Source of the DNA: GAS188 sp963713805
GTDB lineage: Bacteria > Pseudomonadota > Alphaproteobacteria > Rhizobiales > Beijerinckiaceae
Assembly: GCA_963713805.1 (NCBI GenBank)
Contig: CAVQNF010000023.1
Span: forward strand, 1-64,000
DNA: 64,000 nt
Reading direction: 5' to 3'
Shown in pieces: positions 22,822 to 32,662 of this stretch (position 1 is its first letter; the number at the start of each line of letters is the position of its first letter). The position numbers were made by a program, and so were the translations under genes. Under the pieces are notes generated by a model that was not told where the DNA came from, searched no databases, and was given only the letters and a program-made list of their open reading frames with translations.

Positions 22822-23225
22822 CTAGCGCATGGTGCGAATGACGGCGTTCTGAATTTCGATGAACAGACGGCGCTCCCTCCCGTCGGCCGCACGCATCCAC
22901 TTCATGTTCGATGAGGGACATGGCTGCTTGGACGCGCGCCGCGGCTTGTGGCTCACGACCAGGAAAGCTTTATCAGGCTCAACCTGCGGTAACGGCCTCC
23001 GCCAACTCCGTAGCCTCGCGCGATCCGCTTCATGTCGCCATCGAGTGCCACCAAGATCGCGTCATTGATTTCAGCAAAAATGGCAACCGCATGGTCTGGA
23101 GACCCTTTTGCCATGCTGCCGTCAAAGAACATGACTTCATGGCCGGCAGCCTTGAACACGCGCCCGACCGAAACGGGAACGCCTTCATCCAGAAAAAATC
23201 TGAGGACCGGCCGATCCGCGCTCAC
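22822..23225 (-). CDS. VapC45-like toxin, DUF5615 PIN-like domain (two frameshifts)
   Basis: Putative ribonuclease toxin. The DUF5615 start RFFLDEGVPVSVGRVFKAAG and later AILVALDGDMKRIA match Mut7-C/PIN-like VapC45 proteins. A stop at 22953 seems to end it at 90 residues. Removing one base near 22956 gives LIKLSCREPQAAARVQAA and then MSLIEHE, and removing a second near 22890 gives ERRLFIEIQNAVIRTMR, the usual family tail, with TAG at 22822-22824. The whole is about 133 residues, like VapC45. The GTG start overlaps the antitoxin stop (GTGA). Confidence 0.78.
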
Positions 23226-23867
23226 GCCGCCAGGGCAGCCTTTCCGCCGCGAATGACGGCATCGATATCGGCCGCTTTCAGACCTGGATATTCCTTGATG
23301 ATGGCTTCACGAGAAAATCCATCTTCGAGGAACCGCATAATGGCGGCAACCGGAATACGCGTTCCGGCGACCACGGGCGCGTTATGCGCGACGTAGCGAT
23401 GTTTCTCGAGCTTGCCCACGGTCGATGGGTCTCGCCGCTTTAAGGCCTTGGCCTCCCGCTCGACCTCGGCAATCACGTCGAGGATCGGAAGCAGCACGTA
23501 TTGACCGTCGAGCACGCCAACGGTCAAACCGGTCTACGGGGTCATCGAATTGAACCTTCCGGTTCCAGACCTTCAACTTGATATCGGCCCAGGGCAATTT
23601 GCCATGGGTCGAAAGCTTTTCGGCAACTTCCCGAAGCTGAGGAAGTGAGACACCGTGCTTGCCCTTCAATAGGCTCAGGGTGCGCAGCGCCACCACGTCC
23701 TTGAACGAATAGACCCGTGAATAGGGCGCTTTGCGATTCTCATCGGCGTATTGCGGGTGGAAAAAGCCAGTTTTATCCCAATAGGCGAGCTGCCCCATTG
23801 TGAGGCCGGCCAGCCGAACTACGTGTTCCGGAGCAAAGGCGTCTTTGAGACTGGTAATATCGCCCAT
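23222..23867 (-). CDS. VapB45-like antitoxin: MerR-type HTH plus DUF433 (one frameshift)
   Basis: About 214 residues once one T is removed near 23531. The N-terminal ~75 residues have a MerR-like helix-turn-helix (VRLAGLTMGQLAYWDKTGFF, then FKDVVALRTLSLLK). The C-terminal domain is DUF433 (HRYVAHNAPVVAGTRIPVAA and EAIIKEYPGLKAADIDAVI), found in VapB45-type antitoxins. GGGAGGG precedes ATG 23865-23867, which is better than the upstream ATGs. It is upstream of and overlapping the DUF5615 toxin, the normal order. The DNA-binding domain suggests autoregulation. Confidence 0.78.
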
Positions 23868-23955
23868 TTCGCCCTCCCTCGCCTGTGTCGGTGCCATCAA
23901 AGGCTTAGCAAGTGATGATGCATTTTGGCGATCGCATGTAAACATCCCCAGCCAC

Positions 23956-24201
23956 TTAGACAATCCGATGAATGCCGAGGCCCATTTTTGATTTTGGGGC
24001 CGGCCTTAAATGCTCCCTCACGGCGAATCGCCAGAATTGGCCGGCGCTCATATCGGGTTTTTGAAGCAAATATGCGTCAAATTTATCCGTTCCGCGCATA
24101 TGGGTGATTTTTAGACGCTGTTTTTCCGCATCAATTCTATCGATTCTGGCCTTGCCGTTTTGCGACGCAGCAGAGTCCCTATATGATGCTGCAATGCACA
24201 A
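23956..24201 (-). CDS. Hypothetical 81-residue ORF in an AT-richer gap
   Basis: The 325 bases between the antitoxin and the patatin gene are lower in GC than the rest. One minus-strand frame is open for 81 codons, ending KSKMGLGIHRIV. The stretch from an internal Met (MRGTDKFDAYLLQKPDMSAG) looks protein-like in composition, but I do not recognise a family. It could be the remnant of a mobile gene that came with the toxin-antitoxin pair. It may equally be chance. Confidence 0.2.
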   Translation of the reverse strand: MCIAASYRDSAASQNGKARIDRIDAEKQRLKITHMRGTDKFDAYLLQKPDMSAGQFWRFAVREHLRPAPKSKMGLGIHRIV

Positions 24202-25270
24202 TGCTCAAAAGCTCAGGAGCGCGCTTCGCGCGCTCATCTCTCCCGTTCTGAGGCAGGTCACCGGCGAGGCGCCCTCGACGTCACCGCCGCCGGCGCCTGC
24301 CGCGAACGCCGGCGGCGGGCGCGCCCGAAGCGCGCGCGCAAGGGGCTTCGCCTGTCGCTCGCCCTGCAAGGCGGCGGTTCCTTCGGCGCCTTCACCTGGG
24401 GCGTTCTCGACCGCCTTCTCGAGGAAAAGGATGTCGCCTTCGACGCGGTGAGCGGGGCGAGCGCGGGCGCGATCAACGCGGTGATCTTGAGCTCCGGCCT
24501 CGCGCGCGGCGGAAGGGAAGGCGCCCGCGAGGCGCTCGCTCAATTCTGGGAACAGGCTTCGCGCGCGGCGCCGAGCCATGCGGGCGTGCGACATCCCTCA
24601 GGGCTCGCGCTCGATCTTTCGACGCGCCTCATGTCGCCCTACCAGTTCAACCCGCTCGATTTCAACCCGCTGCGCGCGCTTTTGGGCGAGGTCGATTTCG
24701 ACGCGCTGCGCAAGGACCCGCCGCTTCGGCTTCTGATCGGCACGACGCGTGTGAGCGATGGGCGGCTTCGGATCTTTCGCGAGCATCAGATCACGAGGGA
24801 CGTCGTTCTCGCCTCCGCCTGCCTGCCGCTCTTGCAGCACGCGGTGACCATCGACGGGGAGGAATATTGGGACGGCGGCTACGCGGCGAACCCGCCGATC
24901 CTGCCGCTCGTCACCGCCTCGCGCGCCTCCGATGTCTTGTCGTGCAGATCATCCCGACGCAAGGCGAGGAGCTGCCGCGCACCTCGCCGCAGATCATCCG
25001 GCGCTTGAACCAGATGACCTTCAACAACTCGCTCTCCACGATCTCGAGAACCTCTCCTCGATGATGGAATTGGCCAAGGAACAAGGTGGCGAAGGTCGAA
25101 TGTCGCGCAAGCTGCGAAGACTCAACCTGCATCGCCTCTCGGCAGAGGACCGGGTGCCCGATCTGCGCGAGATGAGCGCCTTCAACCTCGATGGCGATTT
25201 CCTCGCTCCGCTGCGCGATGCCGGACGCGCCGCCGCCGCCGAATGGCTCGAGCGCGCAGCGCAACGATGA
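24194..25270 (+). CDS. Patatin-like phospholipase
   Basis: Serine lipid acyl hydrolase of the RssA/patatin type. The oxyanion motif is in LALQGGGSFGAFTWGVLD, the nucleophile is in SGASAG (GxSxG) and the catalytic Asp is in YWDGGYAANPP. It starts MHNAQKLRSALRAL at 24194, with a proline-rich stretch before the domain. Frame changes near 24325, 24943 and 25035 divide it; corrected length is about 357 residues. No signal peptide is seen, so it is probably cytoplasmic or membrane-associated. Substrate unknown. Confidence 0.83.
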
Positions 25271-25418
25271 GCCTGCGCGCCGCTGAAACCGGCGAACCAG
25301 GAGGCTGCCCTACTCGGCGTGAGTTCTCGCGCCGATGTCTCGGGTTCGTCGCGGCCATGTTCCAGCCGGCGATTCGTCTGCGCCTTTCCGATGACTTGCG
25401 GCGGCGGCCGAGTCCCCT

Positions 25419-25763
25419 TCAGAACGCGGGCAGGTAATTGACCTCGACAGGGGTGCGGCACGCTTTGCCGGCGCAGCTCACGAACAGGCTGTCGAGCGTC
25501 ACGAAGGAGGCCGAGGCGCCTGGCGCGAGCGTCGCATAGGCGGAGTCGCTCGGCCGATCGCCCCTGCCGATCGCGGATCTCGATCGGCTCCGTGCCGAGA
25601 TTGGTGATGACGACAATGTGATAGGCCCCCTCGGCCGCGCCGTGCTCGGCCGTGTAGGCGACCGCGAAGGCCTGCTCATCGGCGATGAAGGAAAGATCAG
25701 CCGCCGCCGCGAGCGAAGGCGTGAAGCACGAAGGCAAGGGCGGCAATGATGTGCGAGCGCATG
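25419..25763 (-). CDS. Hypothetical small exported protein (frameshifted)
   Basis: Reconstructed from two frames. ATG 25761-25763 gives a signal-peptide-like start (MRSHIIAALAFV..., then FTPSLAAAADLSF after an extra base near 25725). A beta-rich segment follows (AFAVAYTAEHGAAEGAYHIV, VITNLGTEPIEIRD). After an indel near 25565 it continues LAPGASASFVTLDSLFVSCA and GKACRTPVEVNYLPAF. It is about 114 residues with two Cys that could pair in the periplasm. I do not recognise the family. Confidence 0.55.
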   Translation of the reverse strand, partial: HALAHHCRPCLRASRLRSRRRLIFPSSPMSRPSRSPTRPSTARPRGPITLSSSPISARSRSRSAIGRGDRPSDSAYATLAPGASASFVTLDSLFVSCAGKACRTPVEVNYLPAF

Positions 25764-26069
25764 GCGCGATGCCTTCGGCTTCATGCCCCTCCCGCAGGCG
25801 GCGACCCGTCGAAATCTCATCATCCGATATCCGGGCGCATTTCTCCTTCGCGGCGTGAGCCCGCGAATCTGCGCATTCCTCCGATGTTTCATCGCGCTGG
25901 CAAGCGCTTTATCGTCCGCCCTTTGCACTCGCATCGTCGTCCGGCAGGCGCGACCCTCGCGTCTGTCGCCATGCAGCTAAGATGCGCAGGCGTGAATTAG
26001 CTGAACGCTAACGGTTGGAATGGAAGTTAGGCTTCATGTAAAAGGGGGGTCCGCCGCGCTAATTGGGTC
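25764..26069. other. Intergenic, no gene seen
   Basis: About 300 bases between the small exported gene and the coiled-coil gene. The open frames here are short and have no coding character. A run of seven G's around 26044-26050 precedes the coiled-coil start. No convincing promoter or terminator was found. Confidence 0.5.
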
Positions 26070-27566
26070 ATGGTCATGAGTAAGCTCTCCAAGCTTTTTG
26101 GACGCAAACAATCGGAATCGGGAAGCGAAGCGCTTTCCGGCGTGACCGCGCTCGCCGCCATCCGGACAGTGGCGATCGACGGCCTCGAGGCCGACAGCTT
26201 TGCGGATGTGGGCGTGCGCCTCGGCGAGGAAAACGAGTCCCTGCGCAACCTCCTCATCGACGCCGGCCGCAAGATCAATGAGTTCGACGAATTCAAGGAC
26301 GCCTTCATCAAGATCATGGAGCCCGCGAACAAGGCTTTGCGGTCGCTCGAGGTCGAGAAATCGCAAAACATTCCTTGCGGCGCAATTTCAGCCAGGTGCG
26401 CGCCACCTATGAGACGCTGCAGGTCGAATATCGCGAGATCGAGAAGAAGGCCTCGACGCTCAAGGGCGAGAATGAGACGGCTGCGCCACGAATTGGACCT
26501 TTCGCGCCAAGCCGTGCGCGATCTCGAGAGCACGCGCACCGAGCTGACCAACGAGCTCACGAGCAAGCGCGCCGAGATCGTCGAGCTCGAGCGTCATCTG
26601 GAAAGGGAGACGGCCCAGGTCCGCGCCTTCAGCGAGGACAATCAGACGCTGCGCGACCAAAGCGCCATGGCGGACAAGCGGATCGGCCTTTTGGAAGCCG
26701 ATCTCGCGGCCGCGCGCGACAAGGTCGTGCTGCTCGAGGACGACAAGCGCTCGCTGCAGATCCTGCTCGACCAGACCAATGCCGAGCTCACCCGCGTCAC
26801 CCAGCGCCTGACCGACACCGACAACGCCTTGACCATCGCCAAGACGCGCATCGTGCAGGTCGAAGGCACGGTCGCGGAGATCGAGACCGAGCGCAACAAG
26901 CTCGTCGCCGCGGTCGACGAGGCCAATGAGCGCTACCGCAGCGGCTACAGCGCGCTCAACATGCAGGTGAGCGCCTTGCAGGCGCGCGCCGCGACCGCCG
27001 AGAAGCTTCTCGCCGAGACGCGGCAAAACCTCGTGGCGCGCACCGAGGAGGCGAGGAACGCCGACCGGGCCGCGATGGAGTCCGCCTTCGGCCGCAACAA
27101 GGCCGAGAAGAAGCTCACCGAGATGGAAGCCTCGCGCGAGGCGCAGGACGCGCAAGTCCGCGGCCTCGAGCAGTCGCGCGCCACCCTCGTCGAGCGGGCG
27201 ACCGCGCTGTTGAACACGGTGAAGAAGCGCGAGGCGCAATTGACGCGTGCCGAGGAACGCATCCAGCTGCTCACCGATCGCGTCGAGCACAGCGAGGCCG
27301 ATCTGCAAGCGAGCCGCACGGCGTTCGAGAAGCGCATCGAGGATTTGAACGGGACGCTCGAGCGCGAGCGGCTCGAGCATTCCGTGGTGGAAGGTTCGCT
27401 CGAAGCGGCCCGCAAGGATCGCGCTCAGCTCCAGCGCGAATTGACGAAGCTCCAGGCGACGCTGCGACGAGGCGCTTTCGCGGAGGAGAAGGACGTGCCC
27501 GAAGCCGCACAAGACGAAGCCGCCGCAATGGGTTCGGGCGGCGTCGAGCCGATCATCAAGGCGTGA
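26070..27566 (+). CDS. Long coiled-coil protein of unknown function
   Basis: About 498 residues, probably starting at the internal ATG 26076 (MSKLSKLFGRKQS). After a basic N-terminus nearly the whole chain is heptad-patterned coiled coil rich in Glu, Arg, Ala and Leu (for example LERHLERETAQVRAFSEDNQ, ARNADRAAMESAFGRNKAEK), with a short acidic tail. The uninterrupted frame hides two compensating indels: between about 26365 and 26480 the coiled-coil reading (NFSQVRATYETLQVEYREIE) is in another frame. It is probably cytoplasmic. Comparable to filament-forming or scaffold coiled coils, but no specific family is claimed. Confidence 0.75.
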   Translation: MVMSKLSKLFGRKQSESGSEALSGVTALAAIRTVAIDGLEADSFADVGVRLGEENESLRNLLIDAGRKINEFDEFKDAFIKIMEPANKALRSLEVEKSQNIPCGAISARCAPPMRRCRSNIARSRRRPRRSRARMRRLRHELDLSRQAVRDLESTRTELTNELTSKRAEIVELERHLERETAQVRAFSEDNQTLRDQSAMADKRIGLLEADLAAARDKVVLLEDDKRSLQILLDQTNAELTRVTQRLTDTDNALTIAKTRIVQVEGTVAEIETERNKLVAAVDEANERYRSGYSALNMQVSALQARAATAEKLLAETRQNLVARTEEARNADRAAMESAFGRNKAEKKLTEMEASREAQDAQVRGLEQSRATLVERATALLNTVKKREAQLTRAEERIQLLTDRVEHSEADLQASRTAFEKRIEDLNGTLERERLEHSVVEGSLEAARKDRAQLQRELTKLQATLRRGAFAEEKDVPEAAQDEAAAMGSGGVEPIIKA

Positions 27567-27567
27567 G

Positions 27568-27770
27568 GAAACCTTTCCGTTCACCCGCGAAGGCGGGGAC
27601 CGGGGTCTTCTCGCGCTTGCCTTAAAGATCTAGATTCCCGCTTTCGCGGGAATGAGCGGTGATGATGTGAGGGGCAAACCTTTCCGCTCATCCCCGCGAA
27701 GGCGGGGATCCAGATCTTTCCGGCTTGTCTTAAAACATCTGGATTCTCACTTTGCGGGAATGAGCGCGCA
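27568..27770. repeat. Two tandem copies of a REP-like intergenic palindrome
   Basis: Copy 1 spans about 27568-27656 and copy 2 about 27672-27768. Each begins AAACCTTTCCG, then an inverted repeat CCCGCGAAGGCGGGGA, a spacer with CTTAAA, then ATTCCCGCTTTCGCGGGAAT (imperfect in copy 2) and GAGCG. A third, shorter copy lies near 35268-35320. Such elements are widespread between genes in rhizobial relatives. Confidence 0.8.
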
Positions 27771-27813
27771 GGCGCGGTAGCCAACGGCGCGCGCCCAGGC
27801 AATAATCCCGCCC

Positions 27814-29710
27814 ATGCCCGTTTCCGATCCTCAACCCGTTCTTTCCGTCCGCGACCTTTCGGTCGCCTTTCGCGTCGACGACGTCTGGCGGCCGGCCGTC
27901 GAAGATCTGTCCTTCGATGTCGGCGCGCGCCAGACCGTCGCGATCGTCGGCGAATCGGGTTCCGGCAAGAGCGTCACGGCACTCTCGGTGATGCGGCTTC
28001 TTCCGGCCGCCAACAGCCGGGTCGAGGGCGTGATCCGTCTCGACGGCCGCGACCTCCTGCAACTCCCCGAGGAGGAGATGCGCAATGTGCGCGGCGACAA
28101 GCTGTCGATGATCTTCCAGGAGCCGATGACGAGCCTCAACCCGGTGCTCACCATCGGCTTCCAGATCGCCGAGGCGCTGATGCATCATCGCGGGCTCGAC
28201 CGGGCGGCGGCCGAGGCCGAGGCGCTGCGCATCCTCGAGCGGGTGCGCGTGCCCGCCGCGCGCGAGCGCCTGCACGAATATCCGCATCGGTTCTCCGGCG
28301 GCATGCGCCAGCGCGTCATGATCGCGATGGCGCTCGCCTGCAAGCCGAAGCTGCTGATCGCCGACGAGCCGACGACCGCGCTCGACGTCACCGTGCAAGC
28401 CCAGATCCTCGAGCTCGTCAAGCTCTTGCAGGATGAAGAGGGCATGTCGGTCGTCTTCATCACCCATGACATGGGCGTGGTCGCCGAGATCGCCGACCGG
28501 GTCGTCGTGATGTGGAAGGGCGAGAAGGTGGAGGAGGGCGAGGCGGCCGCGCGTGCTGGAGCATCCCGAGCACCCTTACACCAAGGCGCTGCTCGCCGCC
28601 GTGCCGCGCCTCGGCTCGATGAAGGGCGACGCGAAGCCGAAGCCCTTTCCCGAGCCCGATGGCGAAGCCCCTTCCGCATCGGGCATCGACCTCGACCCGG
28701 GCTCCCGGGCCGCTGCTGCCGCTGCGTGACGGCCTCGACGGCGCGCAACAGGGAAAGCACGGATCGCGCAAGGCTCGCCCGCCAGCCGCCCGATTCTCGA
28801 GGTCGCGAATCTCGTCACCCGCTTTCCCATCCGCTCGGGCGTTTTCGGCAGGGTCAAGGCGCGCGTGCATGCGGTCGAGGACGTGTCCTTTTCGCTGCAC
28901 GCGGGCGAGACGCTCGCGCTGGTCGGCGAATCCGGTTGCGGCAAGTCGACGACCGGACGCTCGATCCTGCGGCTCGTCGAGCCCAATGCCGGGCGCGTTC
29001 TCTTCGAGGGCCAGGATGTGCGCGCGCTCGATCCGCGAGGGCCTGCGCCGCATGCGCCAGCGCATGCAGATGATCTTCCAGGACCCGTTCGCGAGCCTCA
29101 ATCCGACGAAAGAGCGTCGGCGCCGCCATCGCCGAGCCGATCATCGTGCACGGCCTTGCCTCGAAGCGCGAGGCGCGCGAGCGCGTCGCCGAGCTGTTGC
29201 GCAAGGTCGGCCTCACGCCCGACATGGCGGGGCGTCTTCCCGCATGAATTCTCGGGCGGCCAGCGCCAGCGCCTCGCCATCGCGCGCGCGCTTGGCCTCG
29301 CGCCGAGACTGATCGTCGCGGACGAGGCGGTCTCGGCGCTCGACGTCTCGGTGAAGGCGCGCGTCGTCAATCTGATGATGCGGCTTCAGGCCGAGATGGG
29401 GCTCGCCTTCCTCTTCATCTCGCATGATATCGCGGTCGTCGAGCGGGTCAGCCACCGCATCGCCGTGATGTATCTCGGCGAGATCGTCGAGATCGGCCCG
29501 CGAGCCGCGATCATCGAGAACCCGCGCCATCCCTATACGCGGAAGCTGGTCGCGGCCGTGCCTTCGCCCGATCCGGCGCGCCGCTCGATCCGGCGCGGCC
29601 TTTCGAACGAGGAAGTGCCGAGCCCGATGAAACCGGCCGATTACGTCCCGGTGCCGCGCCTTTATCGCGAGGTCTCGCCGGGCCATGTCGTGCAGGAATT
29701 CGCCGCGTGA
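27814..29710 (+). CDS. Tandem dipeptide ABC transporter ATPase (DppD-DppF / GsiA-type), frameshifted
   Basis: Two ATPase domains in series, about 632 codons, the length of fused GsiA-type proteins. Domain 1: Walker A GESGSGKSV, signature FSGGMRQRVMIAMAL, Walker B LLIADEPTTALD. Domain 2: Walker A GESGCGKSTTG, signature FSGGQRQRLAIARAL, Walker B IVADEAVSALD. Extra bases near 28553, 29037, 29113 and 29232 break it. In the linker (about 28724) an in-frame TGA occurs with no obvious start after it, so a fused gene with a local error is likelier than two genes. It probably serves the permeases at 20.9-22.7 kb. Confidence 0.84.
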
Positions 29711-30605
29711 ACCAAGAGGCCTTGGTTGTGCTCGCGAGCGGGTCAGCGCACGCCGCGATCTCGACTCTTGGAGCCGAACCGCAGGACTGGAGCGTCGATG
29801 GAAATCCCCTCATCTGGCCGGGCGATCCGGCCTGGTGGCCAAAGCAAAGCCCGATCCTGTTTCCCGTCGTCGGCTGGACCCGCAATGGCGAGATGCGGAT
29901 CAAGGGAAAGCGCTATCCGCTCGGCCTTCACGGCTTTGCGTCGACGCAAGATTTCGAGATCGAGTGCGACACGCAATGAGAGCGTGCGCATGCAGCTTCG
30001 CGACAATGCGGCGACACGCGCGCTTTATCCTTTCGGCTTCGCGCTCGAGGTCGACTACACGCTTTCGCCGACGAGCCTTGCGGCGAACTTCACGGTGCAC
30101 AACCTTGGCGCCGAGGCGCTGCCCTACGCGCTCGGCCTGCACCCGGGCTTCGTCTTCCCATTGGCGGGCGGCGCGCCGCAAGCCCATGAGGTCGTGTTCG
30201 ACGAAGAGCGTTTCGCCGCAAGTTCCTCGGATCGCACCCGGCGGGCTGATCGCGCGGGACTCTCGCAAGGTGCCGCTCGAAAGCGGCAGATTGCGGCTCG
30301 CGCCCGAGCTGTTCGCCAATGACGCGCTCTGCTTTCTCGACGCGGCGAGCACGGATGTGGCTTATGCCAATGGGAGCGGCGCGGCGATCGAGATCTCGGT
30401 CGAGGATTTTCCTCACGTGGCGCTCTGGACGAAGCCCGGCGCGCCCTTTCTCTGCATCGAATGCTGGACGGGCCATAGCGACCCGGAAGGTTTCGAAGGC
30501 GACATTTTCGAAAAGCCCTCGATGCGCCTTCTCGGCGCCGGCGCGAGCGCGCGCCATGAAGTCACCTACGCATGGCGCTCGGCTTCGCGACGCTCGCAAT
30601 CTTGA
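29707..30605 (+). CDS. Aldose 1-epimerase (galactose mutarotase) family protein
   Basis: The GTG start overlaps the ATPase stop (GTGA, 29707-29710). The beta-sandwich mutarotase signatures are present: LIWPGDPAWWPKQSPILFPV, YPLGLHGFASTQDFE and ALPYALGLHPGFVFPL. The LHGF and LHPGF histidines correspond to the active-site His residues of the family. Indels near 29977 and 30220 split it; corrected length is about 298 residues. The subfamily (LacX/YeaD-like) acts on sugars or phosphosugars. Co-transcription with a peptide importer does not explain its role. Confidence 0.82.
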
Positions 30606-30740
30606 GTTCCGGATTGCCTCCATCCCCGACATCCGAATTCCTGATCGGTCGAATTCTTGGCGAATGGTGCGAATTCTTGGCGAACGGCGTGTCCACGGCT
30701 ATGTTTTCTCCTCGATCAGACGGCCGGAGATGATGGATGA

Positions 30741-31487
30741 GTGAATGTGGCGCGCTTCAAGGGTCGCGCCGCGGTCGTCACGGGCGGCGCCTCGGGCATA
30801 GGACTTGGCGTCGCGCGTCGCCTCGCGGCGGAAGGCGCGCGCTTGTCGCTCTGGGACCGCGACGCGACGAGGCTCGCCGAGGCTGCGGCCGAGCTCGGCG
30901 GCGCCCATCAGGTCATGCTCGACCTCGTCGATCCCTCCGCCGTCGAGCGCGCGGCGCGCGATGCCGCCGCGCATCTCGGCGGCATCGACATCCTCGTCGC
31001 GAGCGCCGGCATCACCGGCCCGAACGCGACGCTCGCCGATTATCCGGTCGAGGAGTGGAAGCGCGTCTTCGACGTCAACGTGCACGCGCTCTTCTATTGC
31101 AACAAGGCCGCGGTCGCCCATATGCGGGCCAAGGATTACGGCCGCATCGTCAACATCGCCTCGGTCGCCGGCAAGGAGGGCAATCCCAACGCCTCCGCCT
31201 ACAGCGCCAGCAAGGCCGCGGTGATCGGGTTGACGAAATCGCTCGGCAAGGAGCTGGCGCGAAGACCGGAATTCGCGTCAATTGCGTGACGCCGGCCGCG
31301 GTAAGAACGCCGATCTTCGATCAGATGAAGCAGGAACATATCGATTTCATGCTCTCGAAGATTCCGATCGGCCGCTTCGGCCTCGTGGAAGAGATGGCGG
31401 CCTTGATCGCCTGGCTCGCGAGCGAGGAGTGCTCGTTCTCGACCGGCGCGGTTTTCGATGCTCTCCGGCGGGAGAGCGACGTATTGA
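30741..31487 (+). CDS. SDR family oxidoreductase (two frameshifts)
   Basis: Classical short-chain dehydrogenase. NAD(P)-binding TGGASGIGLG lies near residue 15, followed by NAG-like ASAGITGPN, catalytic Ser (NIASVAGKEG) and YSASK (Tyr-x3-Lys). It starts at GTG 30741. An extra base near 31258 separates KELA from KTGIRVNCVTPAAVRTP, and another near 31460 disrupts the usual ending AVFDLSGGRATY, whose stop is 31485-31487. Corrected length is about 248 residues. It is close to 3-oxoacyl-ACP-reductase-like or sugar dehydrogenases; the substrate is not determinable. Confidence 0.87.
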
Positions 31488-31557
31488 CATGAGCGAGGCG
31501 ATCTGCGACGCGTTTCGCGACAGGCGCATCGGAGCGCAGGCGGGCCAGGCGACCTCG

Positions 31558-32635
31558 ATGACTAGCCCGCCCCCGCCAACGCAGCGCCATCGTCGATCTC
31601 AACGAGCGTTCGCGCGAGATTTTCCGCCAGATCGTCGAGGCCTATCTCGCGACGGGCGAGCCCGTCGGCTCGCGCAATCTGTCGCGGCTGATCCCGATGA
31701 CCTTGTCGCCGGCGAGCGTGCGCAACGTCATGGCCGATCTCGAATCGACGGGCCTCATCTACTCGCCGCATGCGAGCGCCGGCCGGCTGCCGACCGAGCT
31801 CGGCATGCGCTTCTTCGTCGACGCGCTTCTCGAGGTCGGCGATCTGTCGAGCGAGGACAGGGCCCGCATCGACGCCGAGGTCAAGGCGAAGTCCGAAGGC
31901 CGCACGCTCGATGCCGTGCTGCGCGAGGCCACCTCGCTGCTCTCGGGCCTGTCGCGCGGCGCCGGCGTCGTGGTCACGACCAAGAACAACGCGCGGCTCA
32001 AGCATGTGGAATTCGTGCAGCTCGAGCCGCGCCGCGCCCTCGTCGTGCTCGTCTCGGACGACGGCTCGGTCGAGAACCGCGTCGTCGCGTTGCCGCCGGG
32101 CCTGCCGGCTTCGGCGCTCGTCGAGGCCACGAATTTCCTCAACGCGCGCATTCTCGGCAAGACGCTCGCCGAGTTGCGCGCCGACCTGCAAACCTCGCGC
32201 GCCGCGGTCGAGCGCGAGATCGACGCGCTCACCGCCGGCTTGATCGAGGCCGGGCTCGCGAGCTGGACGGGCGGCGGCGACAGCCGGCAATTGATCGTGC
32301 GCGGCCAGGCGAACCTCCTCGAGGATCTCAAGGCGACCGAGGATCTCGACCGCGTGCGCCTTCTTCTCGCCGATCTCGAGACGCAGCGCGAGGTGGTCGA
32401 GCTTTTGGCGCGCGCCGAGGAGGGCGAAGGCGTGCGCATCTTCATCGGCTCGGAGAACAAGCTGTTCTCGCTCTCCGGCTCGACCATGATCGCCGCCCCC
32501 TTCAAGATCGGCCATGAGAAGATCGTCGGCGTTCTCGGCGTCATCGGCCCGACGCGGCTGAACTACGCCCGCATCATCCCGATGGTCGACTATACGGCCA
32601 AGGTGGTCTCGACGCTCATCGACAGCGGCAGGTGA
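31558..32635 (+). CDS. hrcA: Heat-inducible transcription repressor HrcA
   Basis: Winged-helix repressor that binds CIRCE operators of groESL/dnaK-type operons. The N-terminal DLNERSREIFRQIVEAYLAT with GEPVGSRNLS, the HTH SPASVRNVMADLE and SPHASAGRLPTELG are diagnostic, and the end ...YARIIPMVDYTAKVVSTLID is standard. ATG 31558 is in a different frame from the body, with one indel near 31575; no start exists in the body frame before it. Corrected length is about 358 residues. No grpE follows and no rph precedes, unlike the usual alphaproteobacterial order. Confidence 0.92.
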
Positions 32636-32662
32636 GGACTTCGCGATGGCTCCGAGGCGCTC

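Noticed and set aside
31200..31560. A CIRCE operator controlling hrcA
   Set aside because: I looked for TTAGCACTC-N9-GAGTGCTAA near hrcA and elsewhere and saw no match.
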